Part shown: positions 1 through 6,071 of the stretch, piece by piece
Position numbering within the stretch: the stretch's first letter is position 1
Layout: the number at the start of each line of letters is the position of its first letter
Assembly (NCBI GenBank): GCA_035461175.1
Contig: DATHVR010000065.1
Coordinates: 1-6,942 of the forward strand
Origin: DATHVR01 sp035461175
GTDB lineage: Bacteria; Actinomycetota; Acidimicrobiia; Spongiisociales; ZC4RG35
Length of the DNA: 6,942 nt
Reading direction: 5' to 3'
Position numbers and translations under genes: made by a program
The notes under the pieces: generated by a model
Database searches by the model: none
Told to the model about the DNA's origin: nothing
The model's input: only the letters and a program-made list of their open reading frames with translations

Positions 1-671
1 AGCAGCGCCGCTATCACCGAGGTGAAGAGGGAACCGGGGCCGAGCACGATCTGGTCGGCGGCCGCGATCGCCTCCAGCGCGGCGCTATTGGGCTCGGGGT
101 CGGGTGGGACGAGTTCGATCTTCTCGATCCTGCCTCGAGCCTGCGCAATCGCCACCTGGCCTTCCACCGCCCGGCCATCGACGACCCCCCGCAGACCCAC
201 CGGGACGGTGGTGGCCGGGGCCACCTCCCCCACTGCGCCCAGCATCCGACCGGCGGCACTGACGGCGGCCCCGAAGTCGCCGAACAGGTCGGCGAGAGCG
301 GCCAGCATCAGGTTGCCCAGCGAGTGGTCGGAGATGTCTCCGGCCGAGAAGCGGTGGGCGAACAGCTCCGACACCAGCGATGGCTCGGGAGTGAGGGCCA
401 GGAGGCAGCGACGGATGTCACCCGGAGCGGGGATCCGCAGGGCCTCGGTCAGCCGGCCGGAGGAGCCACCGTCGTCGGCGACCGAGACGATGGCCGTCAC
501 TTTGCCGGCATAGAGCTGCACCGCCTCGAGAGCGGCGGCCAGTCCGTGCCCACCGCCGATGGCGACGACGGCAGGCCCGTCGGGGGCAAGGAGAAAAGGA
601 TCGAGGTCGGTGCGGGGCCCCACCTCCGCCGTTTTCGAGCCGGGAACCACTCCCCCGTGCCCGAGGGTCAA
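1..671 (-). CDS. yvcK: YvcK/CofD-like gluconeogenesis factor, C-terminus missing (runs off left edge)
   Basis: The minus-strand frame stays open to the window edge and gives about 223 N-terminal residues of the YvcK (UPF0052/CofD-like) family. From the chosen start I see a nucleotide-binding GGGHGL (residues 39-44), ADDGGSSGRL (65-74), PGD (83-85), GNLML (119-123), a QVAIA stretch, and GPGSLFTS near the edge, all in family order. Known members bind UDP-sugars and are needed for growth on gluconeogenic carbon and for cell-wall synthesis; the actinobacterial homologue is Rv1422. The proposed start is TTG at 671, whose TTGA overlaps the rapZ TGA stop, suggesting translational coupling. That gives about 34 residues before GGGHGL, longer than most homologues, so in-frame GTG codons at 650 or 623 are alternatives. 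No strong ribosome binding site settles the choice. The family is secure; the start is not. Confidence 0.9.
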   Translation of the reverse strand, partial: MTLGHGGVVPGSKTAEVGPRTDLDPFLLAPDGPAVVAIGGGHGLAAALEAVQLYAGKVTAIVSVADDGGSSGRLTEALRIPAPGDIRRCLLALTPEPSLVSELFAHRFSAGDISDHSLGNLMLAALADLFGDFGAAVSAAGRMLGAVGEVAPATTVPVGLRGVVDGRAVEGQVAIAQARGRIEKIELVPPDPEPNSAALEAIAAADQIVLGPGSLFTSVIAAL

Positions 672-1555
672 CTGCCCACGTCCCGGTGGCGGACGGCGGC
701 CCGGATGCCGCGTCCTTCCAGCCGACGGCCCAACTCCTCGGCGATGGCGACCGAGCGATGGTGGCCGCCGGTGCATCCGATGGCGATCGACACGTACGAC
801 TTGCCCTCGGCTTCGTAGCGAGGGATGAGAAAGGCGACCAGTTCGTCGACCCGGTCCACGAACTCGGCGGCATCCTCGCTGCCCAACACGTAGTCGGAGA
901 CTTCGGGGTCATAGCCGCGCAGGCTCCGCAACTCCGGCACCCAGTGGGGATTGGGGAGGAAGCGGGCGTCGAAAACGATGTCGGCGTCCCGGGGGGTGCC
1001 ATGCTTGAAGCCGAACGAGCGGACCGAAACTCGCATCGGCCGCTGCATCGCCTCGGAGCTGAACTCGTTGATGATCCGATCGCGGAGCTGATGGACGTTG
1101 AGGTCGGTGGTGTCGATGACGACGTCGGCCGCCTCCCGCAGCGGGTCGAGCATCTTGCGCTCGGCGGCGATCGCCTCCTGGATGGTGTCGTACCCGAGCG
1201 GGTGCGGCCGGCGATTCTCCTCGTAACGCTGGATTATTACCCCGTCGTCGGCGTCGAGGAAGAGAATGGCGGTGCGGATCCCGCTCTGGGCGAGCTGCTG
1301 GAGCACATCGCGCAGTGCCTCGAGGGCGTCGCCGCCCCGGGCGTCGACCACCGCCGCCAGCCGTCGCGGCTCCTCCCCCACGGCGTGGAAATCGACCGCC
1401 TGCGCCAGCAGCGCCGGGGGGAGATTGTCGATCACGTGGTAGCCGTTGTCCTCGAGCACATTGGCGGCCGACGACTTGCCCGCCCCCGACATGCCGGTCA
1501 CCACCAGGACCTGGGGCCGGTCCGCCATCTCCACTCGTTCGGTCGCTTCCACCAT
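668..1555 (-). CDS. rapZ: RapZ/YvcJ family P-loop protein (RNase adaptor family)
   Basis: This is a 295-residue protein from the chosen ATG, close to the usual 284-301. It has an N-terminal P-loop, GMSGAGKSS (residues 21-29), followed by the family signature DNLPP, a Walker-B-like ILFLDADD, and RRPHPL. The C-terminal domain carries SFGFKHGTPRDAD, RFLPNPHW and GCTGGHHRSV, and ends in HRDVGS. Enterobacterial RapZ binds GlmZ/GlmY RNA and glucosamine-6-phosphate through this domain. In actinobacteria (Rv1421) the partner is unclear, and the genomic link to yvcK suggests a role in envelope precursor control. The gene follows uvrC on the same strand. Starts possible in frame are GTG 1606, ATG 1555, GTG 1552 and ATG 1528. 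I chose 1555 because GAGGGA lies just before it (better spaced for GTG 1552) and the length fits. A TACCCT at 1562-1567 could be a -10 element for an internal promoter. Bases 1556-1635 hold no other gene. Confidence 0.93.
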   Translation of the reverse strand: MVEATERVEMADRPQVLVVTGMSGAGKSSAANVLEDNGYHVIDNLPPALLAQAVDFHAVGEEPRRLAAVVDARGGDALEALRDVLQQLAQSGIRTAILFLDADDGVIIQRYEENRRPHPLGYDTIQEAIAAERKMLDPLREAADVVIDTTDLNVHQLRDRIINEFSSEAMQRPMRVSVRSFGFKHGTPRDADIVFDARFLPNPHWVPELRSLRGYDPEVSDYVLGSEDAAEFVDRVDELVAFLIPRYEAEGKSYVSIAIGCTGGHHRSVAIAEELGRRLEGRGIRAAVRHRDVGS

Positions 1556-1635
1556 TCCCTCAGGGTACCGGGCCGAGTTGACCTTTTCGCCAAGCGAGCA
1601 CCTCACGTGGATGGGATGGATCGCACCCCCCTCGG

Positions 1636-3462
1636 TCAGCCGTGGAGGGCGGCGTAGAGGTCCTCGGCCACGGTCTCGGGCACGACCTCGGCCAGATCCT
1701 CCTGGGGGGCATTGCGCATCTGCTTGAGGGAACCGAACCGTTTCAGCAGCGCCTTCTTGCGCCCCGGACCGATCCCCGGCACCTCGTCGAGGATCGATTC
1801 GACCATCGACTTCGACCTCAGCTTGCGGTGATAGGTGACGGCAAAACGGTGCGCCTCATCCCTAATCCTCTGCAAGAGGTAGAGGGCTTCGGCGTCACGG
1901 GGTATCACCAGCGGATCCGGCTGGTCGGGAAGGTAGACCTCCTCCATCCGCTTGGCCAGGCCGATGACGGGGATGTCGAGGTCGAGTTCGTCCAGTACCT
2001 TCACCGCCCGCCCCAACTGCCCCGCTCCCCCGTCGATGACGATGAGAGAAGGCGGATAGGCGAACTTGGAGGTCTCGTCCGGTCCCCGGTCGCGTTCGGC
2101 CAGGAAAGCCTTGAAACGACGCCGGATGGTCTCCTCCATCGAAGCGAAGTCGTCCTGGCCGTCGACACTGCGGATCTTGAACCTGCGGTACTCGGACGGC
2201 CGGGGAACGCCGTCCTCGAGAACCACCATCGACGAGACGGTGTTGGTTCCCTGCAGGGTCGAGATGTCGTAGGCCTCGATCCGCAGGGGGGCCTCGGGGA
2301 GATCCAGCACCTCCTGGAGGCTGCGCAGGGCCTTGGCGCGGGCGTTGTGGTCCTGGTGGCGTTTCAACCTGTGGCGGGCGAAAGCCTCCCGGGCGTTCAC
2401 CTCGGTGGTCTCGATCAGTCTTCGCTTGGCGCCCCGGCGCGGCACCCGCAGCTCCACCCGGGCGTGGCGGCGCTCCTCCAGCCAGGCCTCGAAGACCTCC
2501 GGCTGGTCGGGCAGGATCGGGACCACTACCAGACGGGGCGGCGCCTCCTCTCCGTACAGCTCCCGGATAACCCGGCCCAACAACTCCGGGTCGGTCAGGT
2601 CCTCGACCCGGTCCACCACCGTGCCCAGGCGGCCCACCACCCGGCCCCGCCGCACCCGCAGCACCTGGAAGGCCGTCTCCAGCTCGTCGCCGTGGAAGGA
2701 GATCAGGTCGAAGTCCTCGGGTCGCTCGGTGACGACCTCCTGTCGCTCCAACGCCCGGCGCACGTCGGCCAGCCGATCCCGGTAGCGAGCCGCCTGTTCG
2801 TACTCCTGGCGGTTGGAGGCTCCCAGCATGTCGGCCTCGAGCCGGTCGATCACCTCGTCGGTGTCGCCGCGGAGGAAGGCGGCCAGGCCGTCCACCATGT
2901 CGGTGTAGTCGTCGGGAGCGACCGCACCCACGCATGGGCCCGAGCATTTCTCGATGTGATAGAGCAGACAGGGCCGGCCCTGGGCGGCCTGACGCCGGAA
3001 CAGCCCGTCCGAGCAGGTGCGGATCGGGAAGGTCCGCAGCAGCAGATCGAGGGTCTTGCGGATGGCGTAGGCGTGGGCGAAGGGACCGAAGTACTCGGTG
3101 CCCTTCTTCTTCTTGCCCCGCATCACCCGGGCCCGGGGCCATTCGTCGGAGCGGGTGATGGCCAGGTAGGGATACGACTTGTCGTCGACCAGGCGAACGT
3201 TGAATCGGGGCCGGTGGCGCTTGATCAACGAGTACTCCAGCATCAGCGCCTCGACCTCGTTGTCGGTGATGATCCACTCGACCGTGTCGGCACTGTCGAC
3301 CATGGCCTGGGTACGCGCCATCAGGCCCCGGGCGAAATAGCTGGAGACCCGGGAGCGGAGCGATTTCGCCTTCCCGACGTAGATCACCTGGCCGTGGCGA
3401 TCCCGGAACATGTAGGCCCCGGGAGCGTCGGGAATCTCGGACGGACGTGGTCTTTCCCTCAC
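1636..3462 (-). CDS. uvrC: Excinuclease ABC subunit C (UvrC)
   Basis: UvrC is the dual-incision nuclease of bacterial nucleotide excision repair, recruited by UvrB to damaged DNA in the cytoplasm. The 608 residues contain every expected part. The GIY-YIG nuclease spans about 12-95, with GAY (15-17), YVG (28-30) and a probable catalytic Glu76 in EALMLE. Four cysteines C150, C165, C173 and C177 match the known [4Fe-4S] ligand pattern (CSDG...RPC...EKCSGPC). The UvrB-interacting UVR segment lies near 201-240. The RNase H-like endonuclease domain shows D399 (AYDIS), the acidic GQDDF near 438, D477 (VIDGG) and H538. Helix-hairpin-helix motifs follow from about 560. The start is GTG 3462, leaving 13 residues before PGAY, as in typical homologues. 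A perfect Shine-Dalgarno sequence lies too far upstream to serve it (separate entry). It is the first gene of the minus-strand group and diverges from the metallopeptidase gene. Confidence 0.97.
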   Translation of the reverse strand: MRERPRPSEIPDAPGAYMFRDRHGQVIYVGKAKSLRSRVSSYFARGLMARTQAMVDSADTVEWIITDNEVEALMLEYSLIKRHRPRFNVRLVDDKSYPYLAITRSDEWPRARVMRGKKKKGTEYFGPFAHAYAIRKTLDLLLRTFPIRTCSDGLFRRQAAQGRPCLLYHIEKCSGPCVGAVAPDDYTDMVDGLAAFLRGDTDEVIDRLEADMLGASNRQEYEQAARYRDRLADVRRALERQEVVTERPEDFDLISFHGDELETAFQVLRVRRGRVVGRLGTVVDRVEDLTDPELLGRVIRELYGEEAPPRLVVVPILPDQPEVFEAWLEERRHARVELRVPRRGAKRRLIETTEVNAREAFARHRLKRHQDHNARAKALRSLQEVLDLPEAPLRIEAYDISTLQGTNTVSSMVVLEDGVPRPSEYRRFKIRSVDGQDDFASMEETIRRRFKAFLAERDRGPDETSKFAYPPSLIVIDGGAGQLGRAVKVLDELDLDIPVIGLAKRMEEVYLPDQPDPLVIPRDAEALYLLQRIRDEAHRFAVTYHRKLRSKSMVESILDEVPGIGPGRKKALLKRFGSLKQMRNAPQEDLAEVVPETVAEDLYAALHG

Positions 3463-3492
3463 AACCAGCAGGGTAAAGCGATCCCAGCGCAG

Positions 3493-3500
3493 TCACCTCC
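3493..3500 (-). promoter_or_regulatory. Displaced Shine-Dalgarno-like GGAGGTGA upstream of uvrC
   Basis: Reading the minus strand, GGAGGTGA ends 30 bases before the assigned uvrC GTG, too far for ordinary initiation there. The uvrC frame has a TGA overlapping this motif, followed by CTG codons but no ATG, GTG or TTG before 3462. The site may therefore be fortuitous, may load ribosomes that reach the GTG, or may serve a rare CTG start. Confidence 0.3.
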
Positions 3501-3563
3501 CAGCTAGAGAGGGCCCAGAACGGGCCGACCCGCCAGTGCCGGTGGGATGTCACAGCGCTCTCC

Positions 3564-3584
3564 TAACCTCCCCGGACATGTCCG
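3564..3584 (+). promoter_or_regulatory. Candidate leaderless promoter and start-codon palindrome for the first metallopeptidase gene
   Basis: TAACCT at 3564-3569 fits the actinobacterial TANNNT -10 pattern and lies eight bases before the ATG at 3578, the arrangement seen in leaderless transcripts. No ribosome binding site precedes that ATG. CGGACATGTCCG at 3573-3584 is a perfect 12-base palindrome covering the start codon and could be an operator, but a palindrome of this length is expected about once or twice in 7 kb by chance. No convincing -35 element is visible. The rest of the divergent gap (3463-3577) shows only a weak GGCCC/GGGCC stem at 3512-3526. Confidence 0.3.
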
Positions 3585-4114
3585 AGATGCCGGTCGAGAT
3601 CGTCCGCAGTGCCCGCCGCAAGCGCACCCTCCAGGCCCATGTGGTGGCGGGAACCATCCGAGTCATGGTTCCGGCCGGCCTTCCCGCCGACGAGGAACGG
3701 ACCATGGTCGACCGCCTGGTCGCCCGGGTGCGATCCAAGATGGAAGCGGGACAGATCGACCTCGCCGAGCGTGCCGACCGACTGGCCGCCGAATACGGTC
3801 TTCCCACTCCGTCATCGATCGAATGGTCGCCGCGCCAGAACCTGCGCTGGGGGTCTTGCTCGGTGGCTCAGGGGCGGATCCGGATCTCGAGTCGGCTCAC
3901 CGGCGTGCCCGAGTTCGTTCTCGACTACGTCATCCTCCACGAGTTGGCCCACCTGGCGGCCAGAGGTCATGGGCCCGACTTCAAGCGGCTGGTCGGCGGT
4001 TACCCCCAAGCCGAGCGAGCCGAGGGCTACCTGATGGCACTCAACCAGATCGGCTACCCCGGGCTTCCCAGGTCCACATCGGATGCGCGCAACCCGGGGT
4101 TAAGGAGCCGTTAA
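3578..4114 (+). CDS. YgjP-type (DUF45) zinc metallopeptidase, intact copy
   Basis: The 178-residue protein belongs to the YgjP-like/DUF45 family, often labelled M48-family or SprT-like metal-dependent hydrolase. Visible hallmarks are an N-terminal beta-rich region with RRKRTLQ and GTIRVMVPAG, the family motif RWGSCS (90-95), GRIRIS, VLDYVILHELAH, and a zinc site H121-E122-x2-H125 with a third likely ligand H131 (HGPDF). Family members are presumed cytoplasmic zinc proteases or hydrolases of unknown substrate. The open frame extends to GTG 3536, but ATG 3578 is preferred because the second copy at 6072 aligns with it from its first residue (MSxxPVxI). There is no ribosome binding site, so leaderless initiation is possible. 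The gene diverges from uvrC and precedes the phosphate transporter by about 50 bases; whether it is co-transcribed is not clear. Confidence 0.92.
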   Translation: MSEMPVEIVRSARRKRTLQAHVVAGTIRVMVPAGLPADEERTMVDRLVARVRSKMEAGQIDLAERADRLAAEYGLPTPSSIEWSPRQNLRWGSCSVAQGRIRISSRLTGVPEFVLDYVILHELAHLAARGHGPDFKRLVGGYPQAERAEGYLMALNQIGYPGLPRSTSDARNPGLRSR

Positions 4115-4116
4115 CC
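4098..4116 (+). promoter_or_regulatory. Candidate PHO-box-like site upstream of Na/Pi transporter
   Basis: GTTAAGG, four bases, then GTTAACC gives two direct GTTAA repeats with an 11-base period, the geometry of PhoB/PhoP/RegX3 boxes (actinobacterial half-site close to GTTCACC). The same bases also read as an inverted repeat, GGTTAA-N7-TTAACC, so a dimeric repressor is an alternative. The site overlaps the metallopeptidase stop codon and lies about 50 bases before the transporter start, with phoU downstream. The placement fits phosphate control; binding is inferred only. Confidence 0.4.
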
Positions 4117-4165
4117 TGGCGCACCGCGTGGACGACATCTTTCACTCCTGCTGCCCGCCTGCGCC

Positions 4166-5320
4166 GTGGCTCTGCTCGTGACCGGAGCCCTCACGTCCCG
4201 GCTCTCCGACCGTTCCCTCACCGCCGTCCGCACCGTCCTCGTCATCACTCTCCTCTACGGTTTCCTGGTGGGGGTCAAGGCGCTGGAGACGGGGATCAAC
4301 GCCTTCGGTTCCGACGTCGCCGAGGGGATCTTCGACAACGTCACCCACCCGGTCGCCGGCCTCTTCGCCGGGATCCTGGCCACGGTGCTGGTGCAGTCCT
4401 CGTCGGTTTCCACCGCCACCATCGTCGGCCTGGTGGGGTCGGGTGCCCTCCCTCTCGCCACCGCGGTGCCGATGGTGATGGGCGCCAACATCGGCACCAC
4501 CGTCACCAACACGCTGGTCTCGCTCGGCCATGTCCGCCAGGGACCCGAATTCCGCCGTGCCTTCGCCGGGGCCACCGTGCACGACTTCTTCAACCTGCTC
4601 ACGGTCTCGATCGCCCTGCCGCTCGAACTGACCACCGGCTTCCTCAGCCGCAGCGCCGAGACGATCACCGAACTGTTGGGCCGGGGCGAGAACCTGTCGG
4701 GAGTGACGGTCGAGAGCCCGATCAAGGCGGCGGTGAGTTGGCCGGTGGACGTGGTCGAGGGGCTCCTGGAGGGGACCTCTTCGGTCCTCCACGGCGTCCT
4801 CCTGCTGGCGATGGGCCTGGCACTCATATTCGCCGCCCTGTCGCTGATCACGAAGACGATGCGGGCCCTGATGGCGGGGCGGATCGAACGATCGATGAAC
4901 CGCATGCTCGACAAGGGAGCCGGCCTGGGGGCGATGCTGCTCGGGATCATCGTGACGATCCTGGTCCAGAGCTCCTCGATCACGACCTCGATCCTGATCC
5001 CGATGCTGGCGGCCGGGATCCTCACCCTCGGCAACGCCTATCCGGTGACGCTGGGAGCCAACCTCGGCACCACTATCACCGCCCTCTTGGCCTCGGTGGC
5101 GGCAGTGGCGCCTGAAGCGTTGACGATCGCCATCGTCCACACCCTCTTCAACCTCTTCGGAATCCTCCTCTTCTATCCCCTGCCGGCGATGCGCCAGATC
5201 CCCCTCCGTCTCGCCCAACGCACCTCGGAGGCGGCCCAGAGGCATAGAACCTGGGTGGTGGGGTATGTGGGAGGCCTGTTCGTGGCGTTACCCCTGATAG
5301 GACTGTTCGTTTTGGCATGA
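4166..5320 (+). CDS. Na/Pi cotransporter family protein (SLC34/NptA-like)
   Basis: This 384-residue inner-membrane protein should import inorganic phosphate with sodium. It shows the internally duplicated architecture of the family: each half has a LVQSSS hairpin (75-80 and 266-271) followed by a GAN(I/L)GTT motif (107-112 and 297-303), which form the substrate and sodium sites in SLC34 relatives. Hydrophobic segments appear near 21-40, 62-100, 133-160, 205-230, 252-285, 290-312, 317-340 and 362-384. The conserved FRRAFAGATVHDFFNLL (129-145) and IVHTLFNLFG (323-332) are also present. GTG 4166 is the longest standard start, but no ribosome binding site precedes it. The frame remains open and hydrophobic (LLLPACAVALL) back to a stop at 4112, and GTG 4178 is another choice, so the N-terminus is uncertain. 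phoU follows after 12 bases, indicating an operon. Confidence 0.93.
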   Translation: MALLVTGALTSRLSDRSLTAVRTVLVITLLYGFLVGVKALETGINAFGSDVAEGIFDNVTHPVAGLFAGILATVLVQSSSVSTATIVGLVGSGALPLATAVPMVMGANIGTTVTNTLVSLGHVRQGPEFRRAFAGATVHDFFNLLTVSIALPLELTTGFLSRSAETITELLGRGENLSGVTVESPIKAAVSWPVDVVEGLLEGTSSVLHGVLLLAMGLALIFAALSLITKTMRALMAGRIERSMNRMLDKGAGLGAMLLGIIVTILVQSSSITTSILIPMLAAGILTLGNAYPVTLGANLGTTITALLASVAAVAPEALTIAIVHTLFNLFGILLFYPLPAMRQIPLRLAQRTSEAAQRHRTWVVGYVGGLFVALPLIGLFVLA

Positions 5321-5321
5321 T

Positions 5322-5326
5322 GGAGG
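5322..5326 (+). promoter_or_regulatory. Strong ribosome binding site for phoU
   Basis: GGAGG lies six bases before the ATG at 5333, immediately after the transporter stop (5318-5320). It fixes the phoU start and is the best-placed Shine-Dalgarno sequence I see in the window. Confidence 0.75.
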
Positions 5327-5332
5327 CCAGAG

Positions 5333-6007
5333 ATGGTGTTTGAGCTGTTCCGCGGCACCGGCGAGAGCCAGGTGGAATCGATCGAGGAGGCCGTCGCCGA
5401 GATGCTGGCGACCGCCTCGGAGACGCTGCGCATGGCGCTCGACGCCATGACCCGGCGGGAGGATCCCGCCGAGATCGGATCCAAGCTGCGCAAGCGGGAC
5501 AAGTCGATCAACAAGGTGGAGCGGGCCATCCGCCGTCAGCTGATCGTCCATGCCGGAGTGCGCGGCTCCCTGGCCGACGCCCCCGTCCTGTTCGTTTACA
5601 TGGCGATCGCCAAGGACATCGAGCGGGTGGGGGACCTGGCCAAGGACATGTGGGACCTGGCCGCCAACGGCGCCGACATGTCCGCTCCTCCCCTCCTCGA
5701 GGTGGCCGATGCGGTCGCGGAAGAGGTGTTATACCTGATCAACGAGACCAGCCGCATCTTCGGGGAGCGGGACAGCGAAGCCGCCATCGGCGTCCTCAAC
5801 CGCGCCGACCAGGACGTCGACCGCTACGAGGAGGCCATGCATGCCCAGCTGAACGGAAGCGAGGCGGCTCCGGCAGTGGCCTCGGCTCTCTTCCATCGCT
5901 ACGTGATGCGAATCACGGCCCACCTCATGAACGTGTTGACCGCGGTGGTGATGCCATTCGAGCGCCTCGACTACTGGGACGAGGACAAGATCGACCGCGA
6001 GGAGTAG
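5333..6007 (+). CDS. phoU: PhoU-like phosphate uptake regulator
   Basis: The 224-residue, almost wholly helical protein matches the PhoU/DUF47-like family, which forms two three-helix bundles and binds metal clusters. The first bundle has the characteristic AIAKDIERVGDLAKDM (91-106) with the E97-x3-D101 metal motif. In the second bundle the corresponding stretch is HRYVMRITAHLMNV (188-201), lacking the acidic pair, and it is followed by VVMPFERLDYWDED. No signal peptide or membrane segment is seen, so it should be cytoplasmic and act at the membrane transporter. Classical PhoU restrains Pst transport and PhoR signalling. Here it is coupled 12 bases after a Na/Pi symporter, so it probably regulates that transporter. 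The start is secured by GGAGG six bases upstream. Length is normal for PhoU (about 220-240). Confidence 0.9.
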   Translation: MVFELFRGTGESQVESIEEAVAEMLATASETLRMALDAMTRREDPAEIGSKLRKRDKSINKVERAIRRQLIVHAGVRGSLADAPVLFVYMAIAKDIERVGDLAKDMWDLAANGADMSAPPLLEVADAVAEEVLYLINETSRIFGERDSEAAIGVLNRADQDVDRYEEAMHAQLNGSEAAPAVASALFHRYVMRITAHLMNVLTAVVMPFERLDYWDEDKIDREE

Positions 6008-6028
6008 AGCCGAGATCGGTCGGCCGCC

Positions 6029-6057
6029 CGGCGAGGTCACGTGTCCTGACCGCGCCG
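6029..6057 (+). terminator. Stem-loop after phoU, possible terminator without T-tract
   Basis: CGGCGAGGTCA (6029-6039) pairs with TGACCGCGCCG (6047-6057) around a seven-base loop, an 11-pair stem with one A-G mismatch, 22 bases after the phoU stop. No run of T follows, so this would be a non-canonical terminator; an operator for the downstream gene is the alternative. The remaining bases up to 6071 show nothing else beyond a weak TAGGCA at 6058-6063. Confidence 0.4.
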
Positions 6058-6071
6058 CTAGGCAGCCGCCC

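Noticed and set aside
686..1657. 323-codon plus-strand open frame opposite rapZ
   Set aside because: Antisense shadow of a well-supported rapZ, with no family resemblance.
1642..3507. 621-codon plus-strand open frame opposite uvrC
   Set aside because: It is the antisense of a complete UvrC with all catalytic residues; long antisense frames are common in high-GC DNA, and its translation has no recognisable motif.
3512..3526. GGCCC-AGAAC-GGGCC hairpin in the divergent gap
   Set aside because: Only five pairs, no T-run, and placed where neither convergent transcription nor termination is expected; likely chance in GC-rich DNA.
1895..3553. 552-codon minus-strand frame overlapping uvrC in a shifted frame
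   Set aside because: Low-complexity Gly/Arg/Pro-rich translation typical of a frame shadow; its upstream part does not supply a better UvrC N-terminus.
3573..3584. Possible LexA/SOS box near uvrC
   Set aside because: The half-sites GGAC/GTCC are two bases apart, not the four of the actinobacterial GAAC-N4-GTTC pattern, so SOS control is not supported.
3547..5115. 522-codon plus-strand frame spanning the metallopeptidase and transporter
   Set aside because: Arg/Pro/Gly-rich shadow crossing two real genes in other frames.
4142..5245. 367-codon minus-strand open frame opposite the Na/Pi transporter
   Set aside because: Charged, repetitive translation (His/Arg/Gly/Glu-rich) and antisense to a clear membrane transporter.
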